Positions 10,641 through 25,299 of a stretch of DNA of 64,000 nucleotides are shown here, piece after piece (the first letter of the stretch is position 1; each line of letters begins with the position of its first letter). The stretch spans positions 4,019,501-4,083,500 of the forward strand of contig NC_084767.1 in assembly GCF_028858725.1 (NCBI RefSeq). The letters run 5' to 3'. A program made the translations under genes and the position numbers. The notes below the pieces were generated by a model that was not told the origin of the DNA, did not search any database, and saw nothing but the letters and a program-made list of their open reading frames with translations. This stretch comes from Colius striatus. Taxonomy: Eukaryota > Chordata > Aves > Coliiformes > Coliidae.

Positions 10641-13600
10641 ACAACCCTTTCTTATGGAACAAAACATAGGAACTATCACGCCAGAACAGACTCAGTGATC
10701 CATCTTCTCCTCGTCTCCTGTCTCCAGCAGAGGCCAACACTGATGCTTTAGCAGAAGATTAAAAAATGGATATACAAAGCCTGCAAAGCACCTGGGTCAG
10801 TTGTGCAATATTTTGCCCTTGACCCAGGGCAGAACTCCAGTACTCTTATATGCAACTGTGCAATATTGTACTATGTTATCCTGGATATGAAAGACCATTA
10901 AGTGCTGTCATAAAGAATGGCATGTCAAAGTCAGAGGACTGTCCTTTCTTCTTCTACCTTCTTTTTTATTTTCACTTGGTTAATGTAACAGCCCCCATCC
11001 CCTTCTTAAAATCAAATCTTTGACTTCTCAATGGACTGGACTTTACAAATTACTTCCACTTAGTGTCAGAAAGTGGTATTAGTGTCTTGTCTTACAGAAG
11101 AAGGAGTTTCATAGGATTCTTTCTTGAACCTTTCCTTCTTTCACAGAGCTCCAATCCCTTTCCTTGTCTTATTCAACACCAAACTAATGTTGGTCTCTTC
11201 AACCTCTTTTTAGACAGATTCTCTCACCCCAAACTATAAACTTTTATTCTTTTCAATATTTATTCAACCTCATCTTGGACAAGCTTTATATAGTTCAGCT
11301 ACGAAAGAGTTACTCCAAGATTGCATTCTCATTTCCCACAATGCAAACCAATACATCAGGTGGGGGAAAAAAAAGAGAAAACTGAAATGATATCTTCTGA
11401 AATGATGTACTTTTATCTGAAGTAGAGTTTAGAGAAGTTGGCTCCAATGATACTGATAGCTGTACAATGAATCATTCTTTCTAAACTGCTGAGATTGACA
11501 AAGTGGAGATTGTGATCAGGGGGCTGTTCTATTGCTATGTCTTCTTGTCAGAAAAGGAAGGATTTTGGAAACATTAAAATCAAAAGAAAATACAGACTGA
11601 TCTATTATTTGCTCTATTTTTTTCTTCCATCTCTGAAGCAAATCTTTTTGAAGTGCCGTGCCTGTGAGGCTGGTAGAGCATGCCAACATGAAGAACTTCT
11701 AAATCCATCTTTTAGAAACAAAGACTCACATTTTTGTCTTAAGCTACTAAAAATAAAACCATTTGTCTTACTCCATTTCTATATTATTAACACTCACAGC
11801 ATCTTCTGACTAGGGACCCTGAATTATGGAGAGGAAAACACTTGCATCCAGCTCCAAGAGGTAAATATTTTCTGGAGTACCAACTGCCAATTCCAGCAGC
11901 CCTGCCGCCCTTGTTAGGTGATAAATTAATGCTCGCCCTTCCGACTGTGTACCTTGCCAAGGCAGGGAGAGTTCAGGCAGGCACAGCCTGCCTTTGTCCA
12001 AACTGCACCCACCCTCTAGTGGGATGAGGAAAAAGTGCTGCTCCACAGCCCAGCTCTCAGGGACTGCAGGTCTCTGCTTTATCCTGCAGCATGGTTTGCT
12101 GTAATATTGAGAGAACAATCACACAGGGTAAGGGGGGGGGCTACATTTTTCCTCTTTCTTTGCTTCTCTCTACCCTCCACACATCTGCTAGATAGGTGTT
12201 AATAAGGCTTATTAGCTCTGCAAGATTATTACAGCCCTGATGAGTTTCACCAGGAAACTTGAGGAGCAATCTTTTCTCTCCAGCTTTGCCTTGTGCTCTT
12301 CAGAGTCAGTGCCATTTTAACTACAGCTTTGTAAGTGACTATGCAGTGACTAGCCCTGTGAACCAGGGGCTATAACTGTCATTATACCTTTCTTTACAGA
12401 AGAAGAAAAACACAGAAACAAACATGCTTAGGAAAAAACAAATCAATCAAGCCCACTTTCCTCTATGTATTAGACCAATACAATTGACTCTGAAGAGGGG
12501 AATATTATTGCTAAATAGCAAGTTCTGCAGTTGTGGTACAGTCTGTGAAAAAGCAGCAGAGCTGCAGACAGGTTTCAAAACACGACCTAGGTCAGCTGTA
12601 CAAAATATAAGAAGTGAGCAGTCCTTAGGGCAAACCACTCTTGAAAGTGTTTGCAGCAACTGAAGGCCAAATCCTTCTTCCAACAGACAAGGAGGAGACA
12701 AAGCAGGGTGCTTTGCAAGGGACAGGCAAGCAGAACCAAGGACAAGAAAAGGGCAGCACTCCCAGCTAGAGAGACAGCTTCTCAGTACCTGGGCAAGAGC
12801 TGATCAGATCCAGCGGCCACAACCAGCATCAACCATAGTCCAGAGCCCCAGGCAAGTCCAAATCAAGCCAGAAGGTCAAGACACAATGCTAAGCACAACA
12901 GTCCCACAACAGCAGGGGCTGAGGCTAAATGCAAATCAGGAACAGCAGGCATGGAATGTGTGCATGGGATCCAGGTGGAGCTGCTCAGGGCAGTCAGAGC
13001 TTGCTGACACACTGAGGGCTGGCAAACCTCTTTATAAACCCAGACCAAGGATCCCAAGGGAACATAAGTGAGTCTAATTAGATCCCAAAGAGATAAGTAA
13101 AGATTTACAGCAAAGATGTAAAGCGAAAAACTAGGAAGAAATAGATTCCCTTCTGAAATATGAAGATGGAGCTTGCAAATCAATCCACTGCTTTTAGCAG
13201 TACACCTCGATGAAGGCTGGAGATAAAGAATTGACTCTACAAACACAGAATGCCTTTTACTAGCCTGACTGCTTTGTCCACTGCACACATGACAGTAAGG
13301 TGAAGGACAGAAATAAAACAGCCAAGGCCATTAAAAGCAAAGACGGGACCTGCAACACTTGAATAGGACTGAAGAGAGCACGATCCTTTCCTCAACATGA
13401 TGCAATCAGCAGCCTGCTAGGCAGACTCAGGTCTAGAATGGAAACAGCATGAAGTGAAGGGCTGGGAGGGGGGAGGAATGAAAATAAAGCCATCTTTCAT
13501 AGATCACATGGTCCCACCAGGAAATACGGAAACCTCTGACTTGTCTGGCTCTCTGTCTGTCCCTCCCTATGGGTCTTCTGCAGAAAGCGCAGCCTGTGTG

Positions 13601-13729
13601 CCCAGGAGGTGATGAAATCCCTAATGCTGTATAGCACATGGGGAATTTGGGGGATTGCAAAACAGGATGTTTCTTGGAGGAAACACAGCCTCAGCAAGCA
13701 GAAGGTTCAAGTATGGTACATCTCACAAT
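10641..13729. other. Non-coding, nothing recognised
   Basis: Short open frames only. A G run of 9 lies near 12,131. Confidence 0.65.
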
Positions 13730-14300
13730 GATGTAAGAGCTTGATTATGCACCTCGCTTAAAGCCCAGCTTAGGGTTTTAGTTCTAGTAGAACTAATAGG
13801 CAACACCTGCTGCGATGAAAACAATTTCCGTCCCTGAACTCTAGCAGAAGTGTTTATCTTTTGAGTTAGAAAATGTTTCTCTAATGTCTGAACAAGACTC
13901 CAGGGACAGGAACATATGCCCAGAACTGACGTTTCTAAGCATTAGCTTATAAAAAATGAGAATTAGAAAAACCTGGTATCATCATACGTCTCGTCCAATA
14001 AGGTCGTTAAATGGAAAGTACAGCAAGGCTCCTTTAACGTTTCCTCTGCCTGCCACTGTAGTCCTAGTTGCTCTTTGTAGAGCAGAAACAGAGGCTACTG
14101 GAAAAGCTTGCTGGGGTAAATTCTGAGTTCAAAATTCAGGGCTTTTCCAGACCTGCTCCTGGCAAAACTACCATTGGCTTCAATGGAAACGTTACCCAAA
14201 TATGGGCCTCGGGACTTGGGCCTCCTGGTTTTAGTTACTAATTTTATTATTAAAGGTTAAACAGAGCTGTTGACAGTACAAACGATTTTCTTACGTAAGC
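13730..14300. promoter_or_regulatory. Candidate conserved non-coding block
   Basis: A non-repetitive stretch that retains several CpGs in an otherwise CpG-poor area (for example CATACGTCTCGTCC and AGGTCGTTAAATGG) and has AT-rich homeobox-like cores. No coding frame. The look of it suggests constraint, but only a cross-species alignment could show that. Confidence 0.2.
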
Positions 14301-17300
14301 AGTGAAAGGGAGAGTGGCAGATATACAAGATAATACTGCCAAGTTAGGGCAACATAGGTTGTGGGTGAATGTCCTTTCACAGAACATACTGCACCAAATC
14401 CCAGGTTTCACCCTCTTCCTCAAGCAAAACTCCTATTTAAATCAACTGGAGCTCAATGCGATTAAGAGGCAGAGTCAAGCCTAAGAAAGGACCTCAGGGT
14501 TCAGCCATGGTGCCTACAAGGACTTTTAAGAGATTGTAGCTGTTGAAAACACAAAACCTCTATGTTTACTGAAAAAAAAAACCCTGTGAGCAGTGAAAGT
14601 TCATTAGAAAAAGTGCCTTTCTTGCCCTGGGAAAGGAAAAGGCACAGGTCTCAGTTTTGGTCAACAAAACTGAATGGGTGAAGCAATGCTTCATTTTGAA
14701 CTTGAGGGGACTGTTTGTCCTAGAATGATAAGACAGCCCTGCCCTGCAGGTGTAACTGCTGCACAGATTCATTAATTAATACCTATTACATACTACAACT
14801 GCAAATTAAGTGCCTTAGCCATTCAATTGTATACCCACAACCCTTAACAATAAACTCCCTGATGACAGAAGTGTCAGGGCTCTCTTCCCATGCTTTCTGC
14901 GATGATATCTTCATCTGAAGCCTGGACACAAACCAGAGACTTGTTGACTCTTGACCAAAAATAATAACAACAATTGATAGGACACTTGAAAATAATAACT
15001 GTCCTGTCAAAGGCAAATTGTTCTCAGTTCAGTCTATACAAGACTTGGTTTGGTGATTAAGCAGCAACCCAAAAGTTAACTTCCTGGAAAATCTACTGTT
15101 GTTATAATGAAATTGCACTGTCAGAGCCATACAATAGTTCTGTCTTTAATAACAATGCAACAGACATTGAGGGAAATTCCTGTGGTCGTCTGTCCTATTC
15201 AGATACAGTTATCATCTCATAGATCATCTGCTGTACAATAGTCAACGGTGTCCACAAAGTTTTTGACACAGTTAACACATTAACACATTAGACAAATGTA
15301 GGATTTGAGCCAATTCTCACCAAAGCCAATGGAAAAACTCCAACAGAGTTGTACTGGGCACAGAGATGGTGTCACACGTATTGTCAATCACGTAGGAAAC
15401 AAGACAATCCCAGCAGCTCTCTTCTGACATCAGCGTCTGCCTCTACTTGAGGCTTTGGCAGAGCTTCATGAAGGACTGGCTCTGTTTCTCCTGCTTCTTT
15501 TAAACAGCCTAAGAATCACTGGGGTTTGATTTCTTGGCATAGGGCACCCAAACGAGGTTCACAGAGCTGAAATATAAGTCATTTTTGTCTTTTCTTCTTA
15601 AATTTCACACCCTTTCAAAAGTGTGATTTGAGTTTTACCCGATGCTTTTTGTTTTTTAATGAAAGAAGCAACAAACCTTTGCTTTACAACCAACCCCACC
15701 ACCATAAATCACAGGCCAGCTCTGACCATTCTGACCACGTACTACTGAAGTGTGGTCATATCAGCAAACATGCCAGTAGATCTAACCACAGAATGTCTTT
15801 TCTGAGCAAATGTTTAGTGCAACTCACAGCGTTTGCTGAGTAAGAGTTCATTGGGACTGATCAGCTCAGGAAAGGAACATCACAGATGAAAACATAGTGT
15901 TCCTTTACTCTCACAATACTAACACAACAATAAACACTAAGCTTAGAACAACAACATCCTTGTGCAAATGGTGCACAGAAATACCAGAACTCCCAGCTTA
16001 AAATAAAAAGCTGACAAAAGAATGAGAGAAAGACTGTGTATTAACCATTATGGCACTGATTCCTGCTGGGTTGAAGGTCCCAATGAATGAGTGGGCAAAA
16101 GAACTCAATCCTGGAAACATGCTCACAGAGACATAACCAGGAGTCTAAATCCAAGATGATTTTCTCTTTTTGTAAAATCAGGGCTTGAACAACAGAAAGA
16201 AACCTGTACATTTTCCTATTAATATGGCAAAACATTAGCCTGAGGCTGAAGAGGTGGAGACAGAACAGATAATAGGTGTCAATGAGGTCAGAATGAATCA
16301 TCTCTCTCCTTTCCTCACTACTCTTCCCCATCTCTACCCTCACCCAGACTTGCTGCTATCCAAGATTTCGTATTTCAGCACATCTGCCCCAGCCCTCGCT
16401 GCACATGGACAAAGCTGCTATGTAGGCAGCCCAGCAGGGAAGTCCTTGCTCTCCAACCCCCCACCCGAGAGCTTGGCAGTCACAAGCTGTGCAGGTGGAG
16501 CAGCAGGTCAGCAGCTGAGTTTATGCTCCCCGTTGCTGTGCTGCTCTGACAGATGCTGCACCAGAGTCAGCCCTGTTCCCAGCGGGGCTGTGACATGTCC
16601 TCTTCCGAGATGGCCTGACTTCAGGGGACCGTTCTAGCAGTGGGTGTAGTAAGCAGGAACATGATTTCTCTCTCTAGTATATTTTCCTTTGCTATGTTGC
16701 ATCTGTCTCAGACAGAGATCTTAGCTCTCGGCCTAATGCGGTACTTCAACAGCACTTGATTAAGTTGCCCTGAGAATGCAGCCTGTGTAAGGACTATCTA
16801 CAGGAGGGTTCCAATCTTCTGTCTCAGAGCCTTCAAAGGAAAATAGCTGAAAAGATGATAAGCATGTAAATGGCTACTCAGTTGGTGATGATCCATCAGG
16901 ATCGGGTGCGTAACACCAGCACCCATTATCAAACTTTGCCCAATAAAGCACACTTATCTCCAAACTGTAAATCACCACAAAAATAGTAATTTTTAACAAA
17001 ATGGAGACATATTGTGAGGGACTTTTTATTTCACTCCAAAGAACATGATCAACGTTATTTTTTCCTAGATGAAATTCATAGAAGATTGCCTGGTTCATAT
17101 GGGAAAACAAAGAATGAACATTCACTGCAGTGTGCCTGCAGAGGGAAAGAAATCATTTCTCAGAAAGGGCCAAGTTCAGGATTTCAGCCTGCACTTTAAG
17201 CAGAGGCTAAGAGTAAAGTCCTGCCTGCTGGAATTGTGAAATCTCTGTAAGCAAGTTTATAGGCAAGTATTAGCACAGCTGGCAAAAGCTTTCAGTTAGG

Positions 17301-19208
17301 AAAAAGCCATTTTACTGGTGAAGATGTGCAGGATGGTGCAGATGAACTGAAGTCTGCAAAAGCACATCAAATGGGGAGCTGTGTGGACTAGGGAGCTGCA
17401 GAGAAACCACTGCAGTACTCATGGCAGGTTTTAGGTCTTTATACCAAAATGCTTTAGCAACATCTATTAGTAAAATATTTTCACTTCTGTTCCCTGCATG
17501 GATTCTAGTTTGGCAGACAGCTATGATGGAAACCTTTTGAAACATCAGATGGATGGAGAAGATGGATCTGGCACATAATGTGCAATGAGGAGATTGGTTT
17601 GGTAGGTCCTGATGGAGCACTGCAGCCCAGTGATGAGTTTGGGAAGAAGCTTGTATTGAGCTGAACACAAAACTCATCACAGGAAAAGATGCCTATTCTT
17701 ACAAGGGCTCCATTAAAAAAGCTTCTTATGAAAAATCAGGTCGGAAGCAGCTGGACAAATGAACCTCAAATCTACATTGGTGAAGAAAAAGAAGGTAAGG
17801 AATGAAGTTAAATTAGACAGATTCCCCCAGGAAAACAGGAATAGGGGTCTTGTTAAAACACCAGCTGTTGATTCCCATCTGTATGTCATTTCCATTCCTG
17901 TCATCTGTGTAGAATAAAGCCCTTCCAAAAAGGATCATTAGTGAACTGGCTGAAAACTGGAGGAGGCCCAAGTGCGAGCCTGTGGTAGGTGTCCCACAGC
18001 TCCGAGGAGACCGTCTGTTTCCCACGTGGGTTTGAGGCCAGATGACATTTCAAGGCAGTACAGAGGCAAAGGTCTCCACTGACAAGATTGCCCAAGTATA
18101 GGGAAACCACATTGGGGAAAACTAGAAGTTGCTGAAGCAGCAGACTCATCAGCAGCAACTCTTCCCAAGGCCCAGGCGAAACACTGGCCACACGGCTGCC
18201 ATTGAAGGTACGACATTGACAGCTTGGAACCCAAACTGCTGACCAGAAATAACTCTGACCCATAGAAAACGTGCACAGCTGAAGTACATAGGAACTGCAA
18301 GAAGGAAAGAAACTGTAATTATCATCTCCATCGGGAGAAATACAGCTCTTAGTGAAGTTCATGCCTATATAAGGAGTGGACTTCTAATAAACTAATCACT
18401 ACTAGTGCTGTGGGGGTTTGAGTGACTTCCACTTCAGCTACCTGTTGTTTTACTGCTGTGAACTGTAGATAAATAGACTGAGTAAGGTGATGTTTTGGAG
18501 TCAGTTCTTCTGCCTGTTAACTGTGCTAATATGTTTTCTCCTGGACATTTTTCAGACATTTCCAGTGGATGGGAACAAGTGCTGACTCTGGGAGCAACTC
18601 ATAGTTTCCACACTGTTTCTCCACAGTGACAGAGGTAACTGCTCCCCATGAGGGCTCTGAGTAAAACTGTAGTGAAGCCTGTTCATGAAAGCTCTTCATG
18701 AAACAAAGGATTCTTCACATGATGATGCCGTTTCTACTGACTGATGAGAATCAGCTGTTCACTGCTGGACCAGTTCTTGCTGGACCAAAGACCGTATTCT
18801 ACCAGTTCATGCTGGACTGAAGACCTTATTCTGCAGGAGAACGACATGATCAAGTAACAGGTGTGTCTGGTGGAAAGTCATGTCACAGGGGCAGAGTTCA
18901 GTGTACCTGGTGTCACAAGAGGTTGGCTCTGAAATAGCTCAGTGAGTTAAAGGCTGGCAGACATGACAGCAGAAAGAGGAGAAAGGATGTAATAAGAAGA
19001 GCAGCTCTCATGAAATGCTGATCCCTTCTCCAGAAATTAAGAAGTTATGATCAAGCCCTCATCCAAAATCAGACTGTGCCTAAACCAGAGAGAGCTCTCC
19101 AGAAGACAGCTGTCATCATCACACTGATCAGATGGCAACGAAAGAGAAACAAAATCACATCCTGGAGCACAGCCAGAGACAGCTACCTAAATTGCCTTCA
19201 GAGATCCA
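14301..19208. other. Non-coding, one small tandem duplication
   Basis: Contains the 32-base duplication at 18770. Several overlapping minus-strand open frames at 17,800-18,360 share the same DNA in different frames and have no family match. Confidence 0.65.
18770..18833 (+). repeat. Two-copy 32-base tandem duplication
   Basis: Units 18770-18801 and 18802-18833 both start CCAGTTC and share GCTGGAC, AAGACC and TATTCT at matching positions, with about five or six differences out of 32. A third partial match to GCTGGAC lies just before the first unit. Confidence 0.75.
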
Positions 19209-19272
19209 ATCACAGAATCACAGAATGGTAGGGGTTGGAAGGGATCTCTAAGGATCATCTAGTCCAACTCCC
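19209..19272 (-). mobile_element. Very short CR1 LINE tail
   Basis: Only the last 60 or so bases of CR1 are present, reversed: CACAGAATCACAGAATGG, GGTTGGAAGGGATC and CATCTAGTCCAACTCCCC. An extra partial copy of TAGTCCAA follows directly, suggesting a small rearrangement at the 5' truncation point. Confidence 0.85.
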
Positions 19273-22200
19273 CTAGTCTAGTCCAATTGCAGCAATAAGA
19301 AATGCCAAGAGATACTGAGGCATATGCATTGACTACCGAAACCTTCATTTACAAACAACTCTACCATCATCACTGTCAGATATCATATCAGACATCCAGG
19401 ATGAAACACCAAGGGTGAAATACGTTTGTGGTTTAGATATGGTACCATCAGACTAAACAGTACCCAAAAAGCAAGACAAAATAGTGATACCCTAGTCTAC
19501 TGAATGTCACTCAAACCCATAAATGTTCAACATACATCAGAGAATGACACACAATTCAACCCAAGGTTTGAGAAGTGAAAACATCTTCACTGGGATTACA
19601 TTGTTTGCATCCTTAAGACAGAGAGGGATCTTTTGGAGGACAGTAATAGACTCCAAATCAATTTGATGAGATAAGGTTTAAATTTGCAGGGACTAGACAT
19701 CCATTTGAGAGAAACCACATCCTCAGTTTAATCGTCTGTTTATTTCAGGAGACACACTTTGGCACACTAAGGTGCTGGAGGTTTGCTCAAAACTTCACAG
19801 AAGAGGCACAGAACTATGATGTCAGCTAATTAATAAAGATTTTTGACTGGGGGAAAAAAGGAATACTCAATGTATTTTAGACAGTTAAAATTGCCTAAAA
19901 TTAATCTCTTCTCATTTATCTGAATTCAAAGGACTTCAAGCTGATCTCAAATCACCAATCCATCTCATCTCCCCCAAAATACCTTGAACCAGTTGAGATG
20001 ATTGAAAGGCAGTGATTGCATCACCTGAAGAATCTATATAAAGGTTTTGAGAGCAGAATCAGTATTCCACCACTAAAAACTGCAAGAAGTTATATGTGAA
20101 CACCAGGACTAAGTTTGGAGTTCCCTGGGACGTGCTATCTTCCCTTTACTCCCCCCATTTTTTCACAGCTGCAGTGAGCCTCCTGAGCCTGGCTGTATTC
20201 TGCTAGATCTGTTCATGCACAAAATACAACTCAGGCTCCCTGACTTATTCTTGCCTAATACTGTCACCAGTATGAATCTGTTCTCATTGCTCTTTAGCCC
20301 TGCTCTTTAGCCAGCTGAGGACATCTGCAGGGAACGCTGCTTTCCAGGCACACAATGGGGAATGTATACACACATGGTATATGTGCATCTCCAAGAGTGC
20401 CCTGGATTGTAAGGAGTGCTCTGGTGGGGGTACATTGTGGTTTCCATACCTAACAAATCTTACCCAGCAATGAAGGAACTGAACAGCTTATTTTTTGTAA
20501 ATGCAAACACAAAGATTTTGGCCTGCTTAGTACATTGAGGCTGCCACACACGTTCATTGAAAGAAAGGCAGACACTGAGGGAACTCCATAACCCTTCCAG
20601 AACAGATGCAGAAAAGAATTTGGAAATACCCCAGTGTGTTCCAGTAGCCTATAATGGGAGACTGGCTGTGGAAGAAGAATTGCTGGTATGATCTCAGGAC
20701 TCAACCCACTGTAGTCAGACAGTCTGCCCACAATGATGGGCTCAGCCAAGACAATACAAGCTCTATACTCACTGATAATCCATACCCAAATACAAATAAC
20801 GTCCGCTTGCCCGACGACGCTACCCAAGTGGAACATGGAAATGTAACGTAGATAACAGGCTACCTGGGCTCTTGGTTTCAACACCAAGGAAATTTCTTTG
20901 CTGCTTTCAAAAACTCCTAATGGGGCCAGTTGAAATGATGGATGTAAACAACTCCCCCAGCCAAAGGCAGTGCTGGATATTCCTACGAGTACTAAGCTCC
21001 TGTGTGTATTACATGGCTGCCTCTATTCAGGAGGCTAAAAAGAAGTTCAGTCCTGCTTGTATACGCTGGAATGGTGACATACAGTGCTCCCATAAATCAT
21101 ATAAATGGTGTTACTGTGTCACTAGTTAGGATGGCTGCTGTTATTATTGAGAAACCTTCTGGCAATCCAGTCCCAGTGCCATCCAAGCCGAGTGCAATTA
21201 CACCGGTCTCAAGTCTATGCCCTGCAAACAGTATCCCAAAAAGATTCTGTCAGGTAGACGATGTTAAGGCTGCTGTGCCTATTTCCCCATCATATTCCTC
21301 AACCCAAGTTGACACAGAGGCATGTTAGAGGCCATGCACCACTGGGAGCTGTGTCCTCCTCCAGGCTGCGAGAGCTCTGCACCCCTGGAGTGGGCTCTGC
21401 TCCATGTCTGCGTCACACCCAAGCCAAAGACAGGCCTATTTCCACTCATGTGGCTGGAGAACCCACCCCAGCCTTCCTGCTGGGGACATGAAACTCACAG
21501 GTGAATCTCAGGGCACCCAGCAAAGCTGCTGGTGAAAGGAGTCACCAAAGCACAGGCAGCATTTACCTCAGCCAATGTGCCATCAATAATCAGAATCGAA
21601 ACTTGACAAAACATGGAGATTTGAAAAGGCAGAGAGAAGTCCTGGGAGGCAGCAGAAGACCACAGACACCCTGTCTGGGGTCTCGTTCTGCACATTCTAC
21701 ACTCCAGTCAGCTCCATATGAACCACTTACCAGAATTCAATTTATTCCTGTAGATTTTCAAGAGACATGAATCCTAAAACATGATTTACTGAAAGTTCAG
21801 TACACGGTATTAAAACTAGTATCTGCCATGCCAGTTCTGTCTCTCCAATTTACTCATTCTGCTTGTTATTATCATCTGACTATAATCTATTCATAAACAA
21901 TACCCTTATGATTTTTTTTTCCAAGCCTATTTATTTTCTCAGTCATTGACTTGGATTCTTGAAGCCATTAAAAAAAAATTATATAAACACGTTTCTATTT
22001 TGAAATGGTCCCTAACTACTTATAAATGCAATATGACATCAATAAAAAATCAAAGCATATTTGGCACACGGGACCCAGTGCTGGCTTTGAAAACACATAT
22101 AAGCTGAAATAGCCCTGGGAAAAGACCCACCCAACCCATACACAGAAAGCATTTAAATAGGGTCCAGTCTTGGTCCACAGATGGGTAAAAACTCTGAAGA

Positions 22201-25200
22201 AGGTGGAGGAAAAGTCAGCTGAAGGGACATCTGTGCACCAGCCAGGCTTGCAGATACAGTTGTACGTTACTGCAGTACCACAGGTTATTTATAGTTGGAT
22301 GGGTGAAAGAGTGGAAGAACTGAATTCTATTCAGGGACACATTTCCAGAATAAAGTCTGATTATGCTAAAATAGAGAAGACGGCAAATATTATCTCCAAG
22401 GGTTTTTCTCACAGAAAAAAAAAATCAGCATCCAGCGATTCTTCCATTTTGGGTTATAGATTTAAAGTAATTTAGAACAAGGAGAAAAAACCTTCTGAAA
22501 TAATCCCTTTGCAGACATGAGAAACTACCATGTACGGTCCCATACTGATGAGCCCAGCTATAATCCAGTCTTTGCTTTCTGCTGACTAGCTGAGCTCTCG
22601 TGGTTTATTATGTCAGTGGAACCCCTCAAAAGAATTATAGCCTTTTCTTCAGCTCTGAACCATGTATTATTATGAATACTAAACTGGTTCAAATCGTCTA
22701 TTGGTCCTGCTAGAACATTAGACAAAGTCTTAAGTAATTACCTATCTCTTCAAAGAATGTGTTTTCATTGGCAACAGATGCTGCTGAATGCAGGCTTGCA
22801 TGCTTGTGGAGACACTGTACACAACGTGCCCAGAGCAAGCACATGGCAATGCATAAACAAGAGGACAGAGCTCCTGCCACCACAGCACTGCAAATTAAAA
22901 GGTTTCCACAGCTAGCAAAAATCTAACCTTAATTGATCATAACAAAAAACACATTGAATGGCGCTCAAAATGATGATGCAGGTGATGCAGGCAACGTGCA
23001 GGTCATAGTGGCAAACTGCAAGTTACTTTGTGATAAAGAATAACTAAAGGTATTAATAAAGTTGATTTGAAAGCAGATGTTAGCATCAGCCCTGTGCAAA
23101 GAGGGGCTCTGGCACGTTCCTGCATCCAAGTGGTCTCGGGGGAATCAGCAGACCTCATGGCAGCAGCAGGACTTCAATTTGTATTTTAAAAGTTGCCTGT
23201 TGCAGTACTGATAATTGCTCATCTAACACCCATGAAGCAGGAGGACCGCAGCTCTGTGCCTCTGCACTACATTGAGCCCTGGTTTTTGTACGTGCTGGCT
23301 CACTGTTAAGATTTTAAATCTTCTTAGGCTCAGCTGTCTGGGCTTGACAATTAACCATTTGCTGAAAGGCTTTGGCTCTTTTTTCCACGTGAATTTCAGT
23401 TCACAGTACTTGTTATTCCACAGGAATTCCATCAGCTGTGTCATGGAGGTCACGAATACAAGTATCTCTAAGCCAACCTGCTTTACAGGCTGTGCTGTGT
23501 GTCAGAGCATCTGCCTAGATCCCATACGAGTCAAACAAGAGGCCCTGCCAGGCAACTGGTGTTAGGCCATGGGAAAGAACAGTTAGACCTATGGGTCATT
23601 TCTTGTCTGATCTGCACTGAGAAGTTCCAGAGCACTGAGAAGACCATCTAGACGTACAAAGTGAAATGTGGTTATGAAAAGATAACGACAGCCCAGGATG
23701 GGACTGTCAAGGTGCTTTTCTATCTCATTCTCTTACCTGCTGTGCAAAATTGCATCGAATTGGTTGTGTCCAACATGAAAACAAAAAACTGACCCTTAGT
23801 TTCAGCACGAGCTGTTGGCTGAAGTGAATCAGTGGAGAAGAAGCACAGGAGAGGCAGGCAAACCATTCAGTTTGTCTTTGCTGGCATCTGCACAGCCATT
23901 CACAGGAGAGGCAGATTCACTTTCAGTCTGAGGTCAGTCCAACTGAGAGCCAGGACCAGTGGGTAGGGAAAATTAAGAGCACTGTATTGTTTGGACTCTG
24001 ATTCTGGAATCCTTGTGCTCTGCAGAGTCGTACTTTGTGGGTGGTGACTATGGTGCTGTAATTACCACTCTAATTACACTGGCACGTTTCCTTCTTGGCG
24101 ATCCCCACGGAATACAGTCCCGTTACCTGACCTGGGTTTCTGATAGTCCTAGCACAACAGGCAATAGCATTGTTTATGGCCTGGCCTCAAGCTGATAGAG
24201 TTAGTACGAATTGGAAGGCCAGGAATGCCAAGACACTTTCATGTAGAGCAAAACAAAAGAGTCAACGTCCACTTTGACTGCAGCTACCACTTGTAACTTC
24301 TTCAGAAGGAGGAACCATGGAACCAGGACATCCAAAGAATCCAGCACTGCAAAGGAAGAGGACAGCCTGGGACTAGCAAATCTAACCCATCTTTAACTTC
24401 TGCCTCGTGTAACAGCATCATAAATCCACATAAGCTGGGTGTGCCAGATAAGTATGTCAGCCGTGACACCGAATTAAACTATTTGCACCGTGCCTTGGCA
24501 TTACTGTCGCGGTGGCAATTCTCATCTCTCCTACATCCATTGCTTCAGCTATTCAGCTATTGCTATTATAGCTAATATAGCTCTTATTATATTGCATTTA
24601 TTATATGAAAATATGGTAATAGAGCTATCCAGCTGTTGCTATTTGATGGGTTCAAAGCCACACAAACATCCTGTGTTGCAGGTGGAATCCAGCTCATCTC
24701 TTAGTTTTGATTCCACCCGTAATGAAGCATGTGTCAACCTTGAATCACTTAGAACAAAAAGGATGCTTTATATGCCAGATGGTCTTCTGATGGGGGACCC
24801 AGATAACTCTTCCTTTGCTTTGAAGGAAAGCATGTTTTTTCCCCAAAGCAAACAGGATTTCTACAGAAGGGCCGTGAGGGGTTTCCATGTTCCTCCAAGC
24901 AGGATCTTACACCACAGCCCTCGGCTGGGAGAGAAGCTTGCTGTGTCCCAGCAGGCCTTTGTCTGGATGAAACCAGAGACTCCACTGCAAATCTTTTGCA
25001 GATTCTTCTTTTCTTTACAGCACGCAGGGGGATTCGGTTTTGGTGGCTTCGCTGAGCAATTCTCTGAATCAAAGCTCCTTCTCAAAACTCTTTTATCTAG
25101 TTTCTGATGTATTTTTCTACCTGCTGATTTGGAGGCCGACCTGGGAATACGGGTGTTACAGGATGTTCAGCACTTCTCTGCGTCAAGCTGCAGCTGACTG

Positions 25201-25299
25201 AGGTAGCCACTTCACTCAAGGAAATTATTTGAGGTTTTCTGAGAGCCTCTTGACAATAGGTAAAGATTGTTTCAGCTTGTGGGAGTGCCAGCTAGAACC
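19273..25299. other. Non-coding, nothing recognised
   Basis: Includes a 205-codon frame at 24490-25107 without recognisable domains and a 145-codon minus frame at 20450-20887. Both are treated as chance. The stretch at 24,530-24,650 is rich in AGCTATT-type repeats. Confidence 0.6.

Noticed and set aside
20450..20887. 145-codon minus-strand frame considered as a retroviral or other gene relic
   Set aside because: No catalytic or structural motif of retroviral proteins and no LTRs nearby.
24490..25107. 205-codon plus-strand open frame, the longest outside the CpG island
   Set aside because: No recognisable motif or homologue, and a 107-codon frame overlaps it on the other strand. Its length is within what chance allows in 64 kb.
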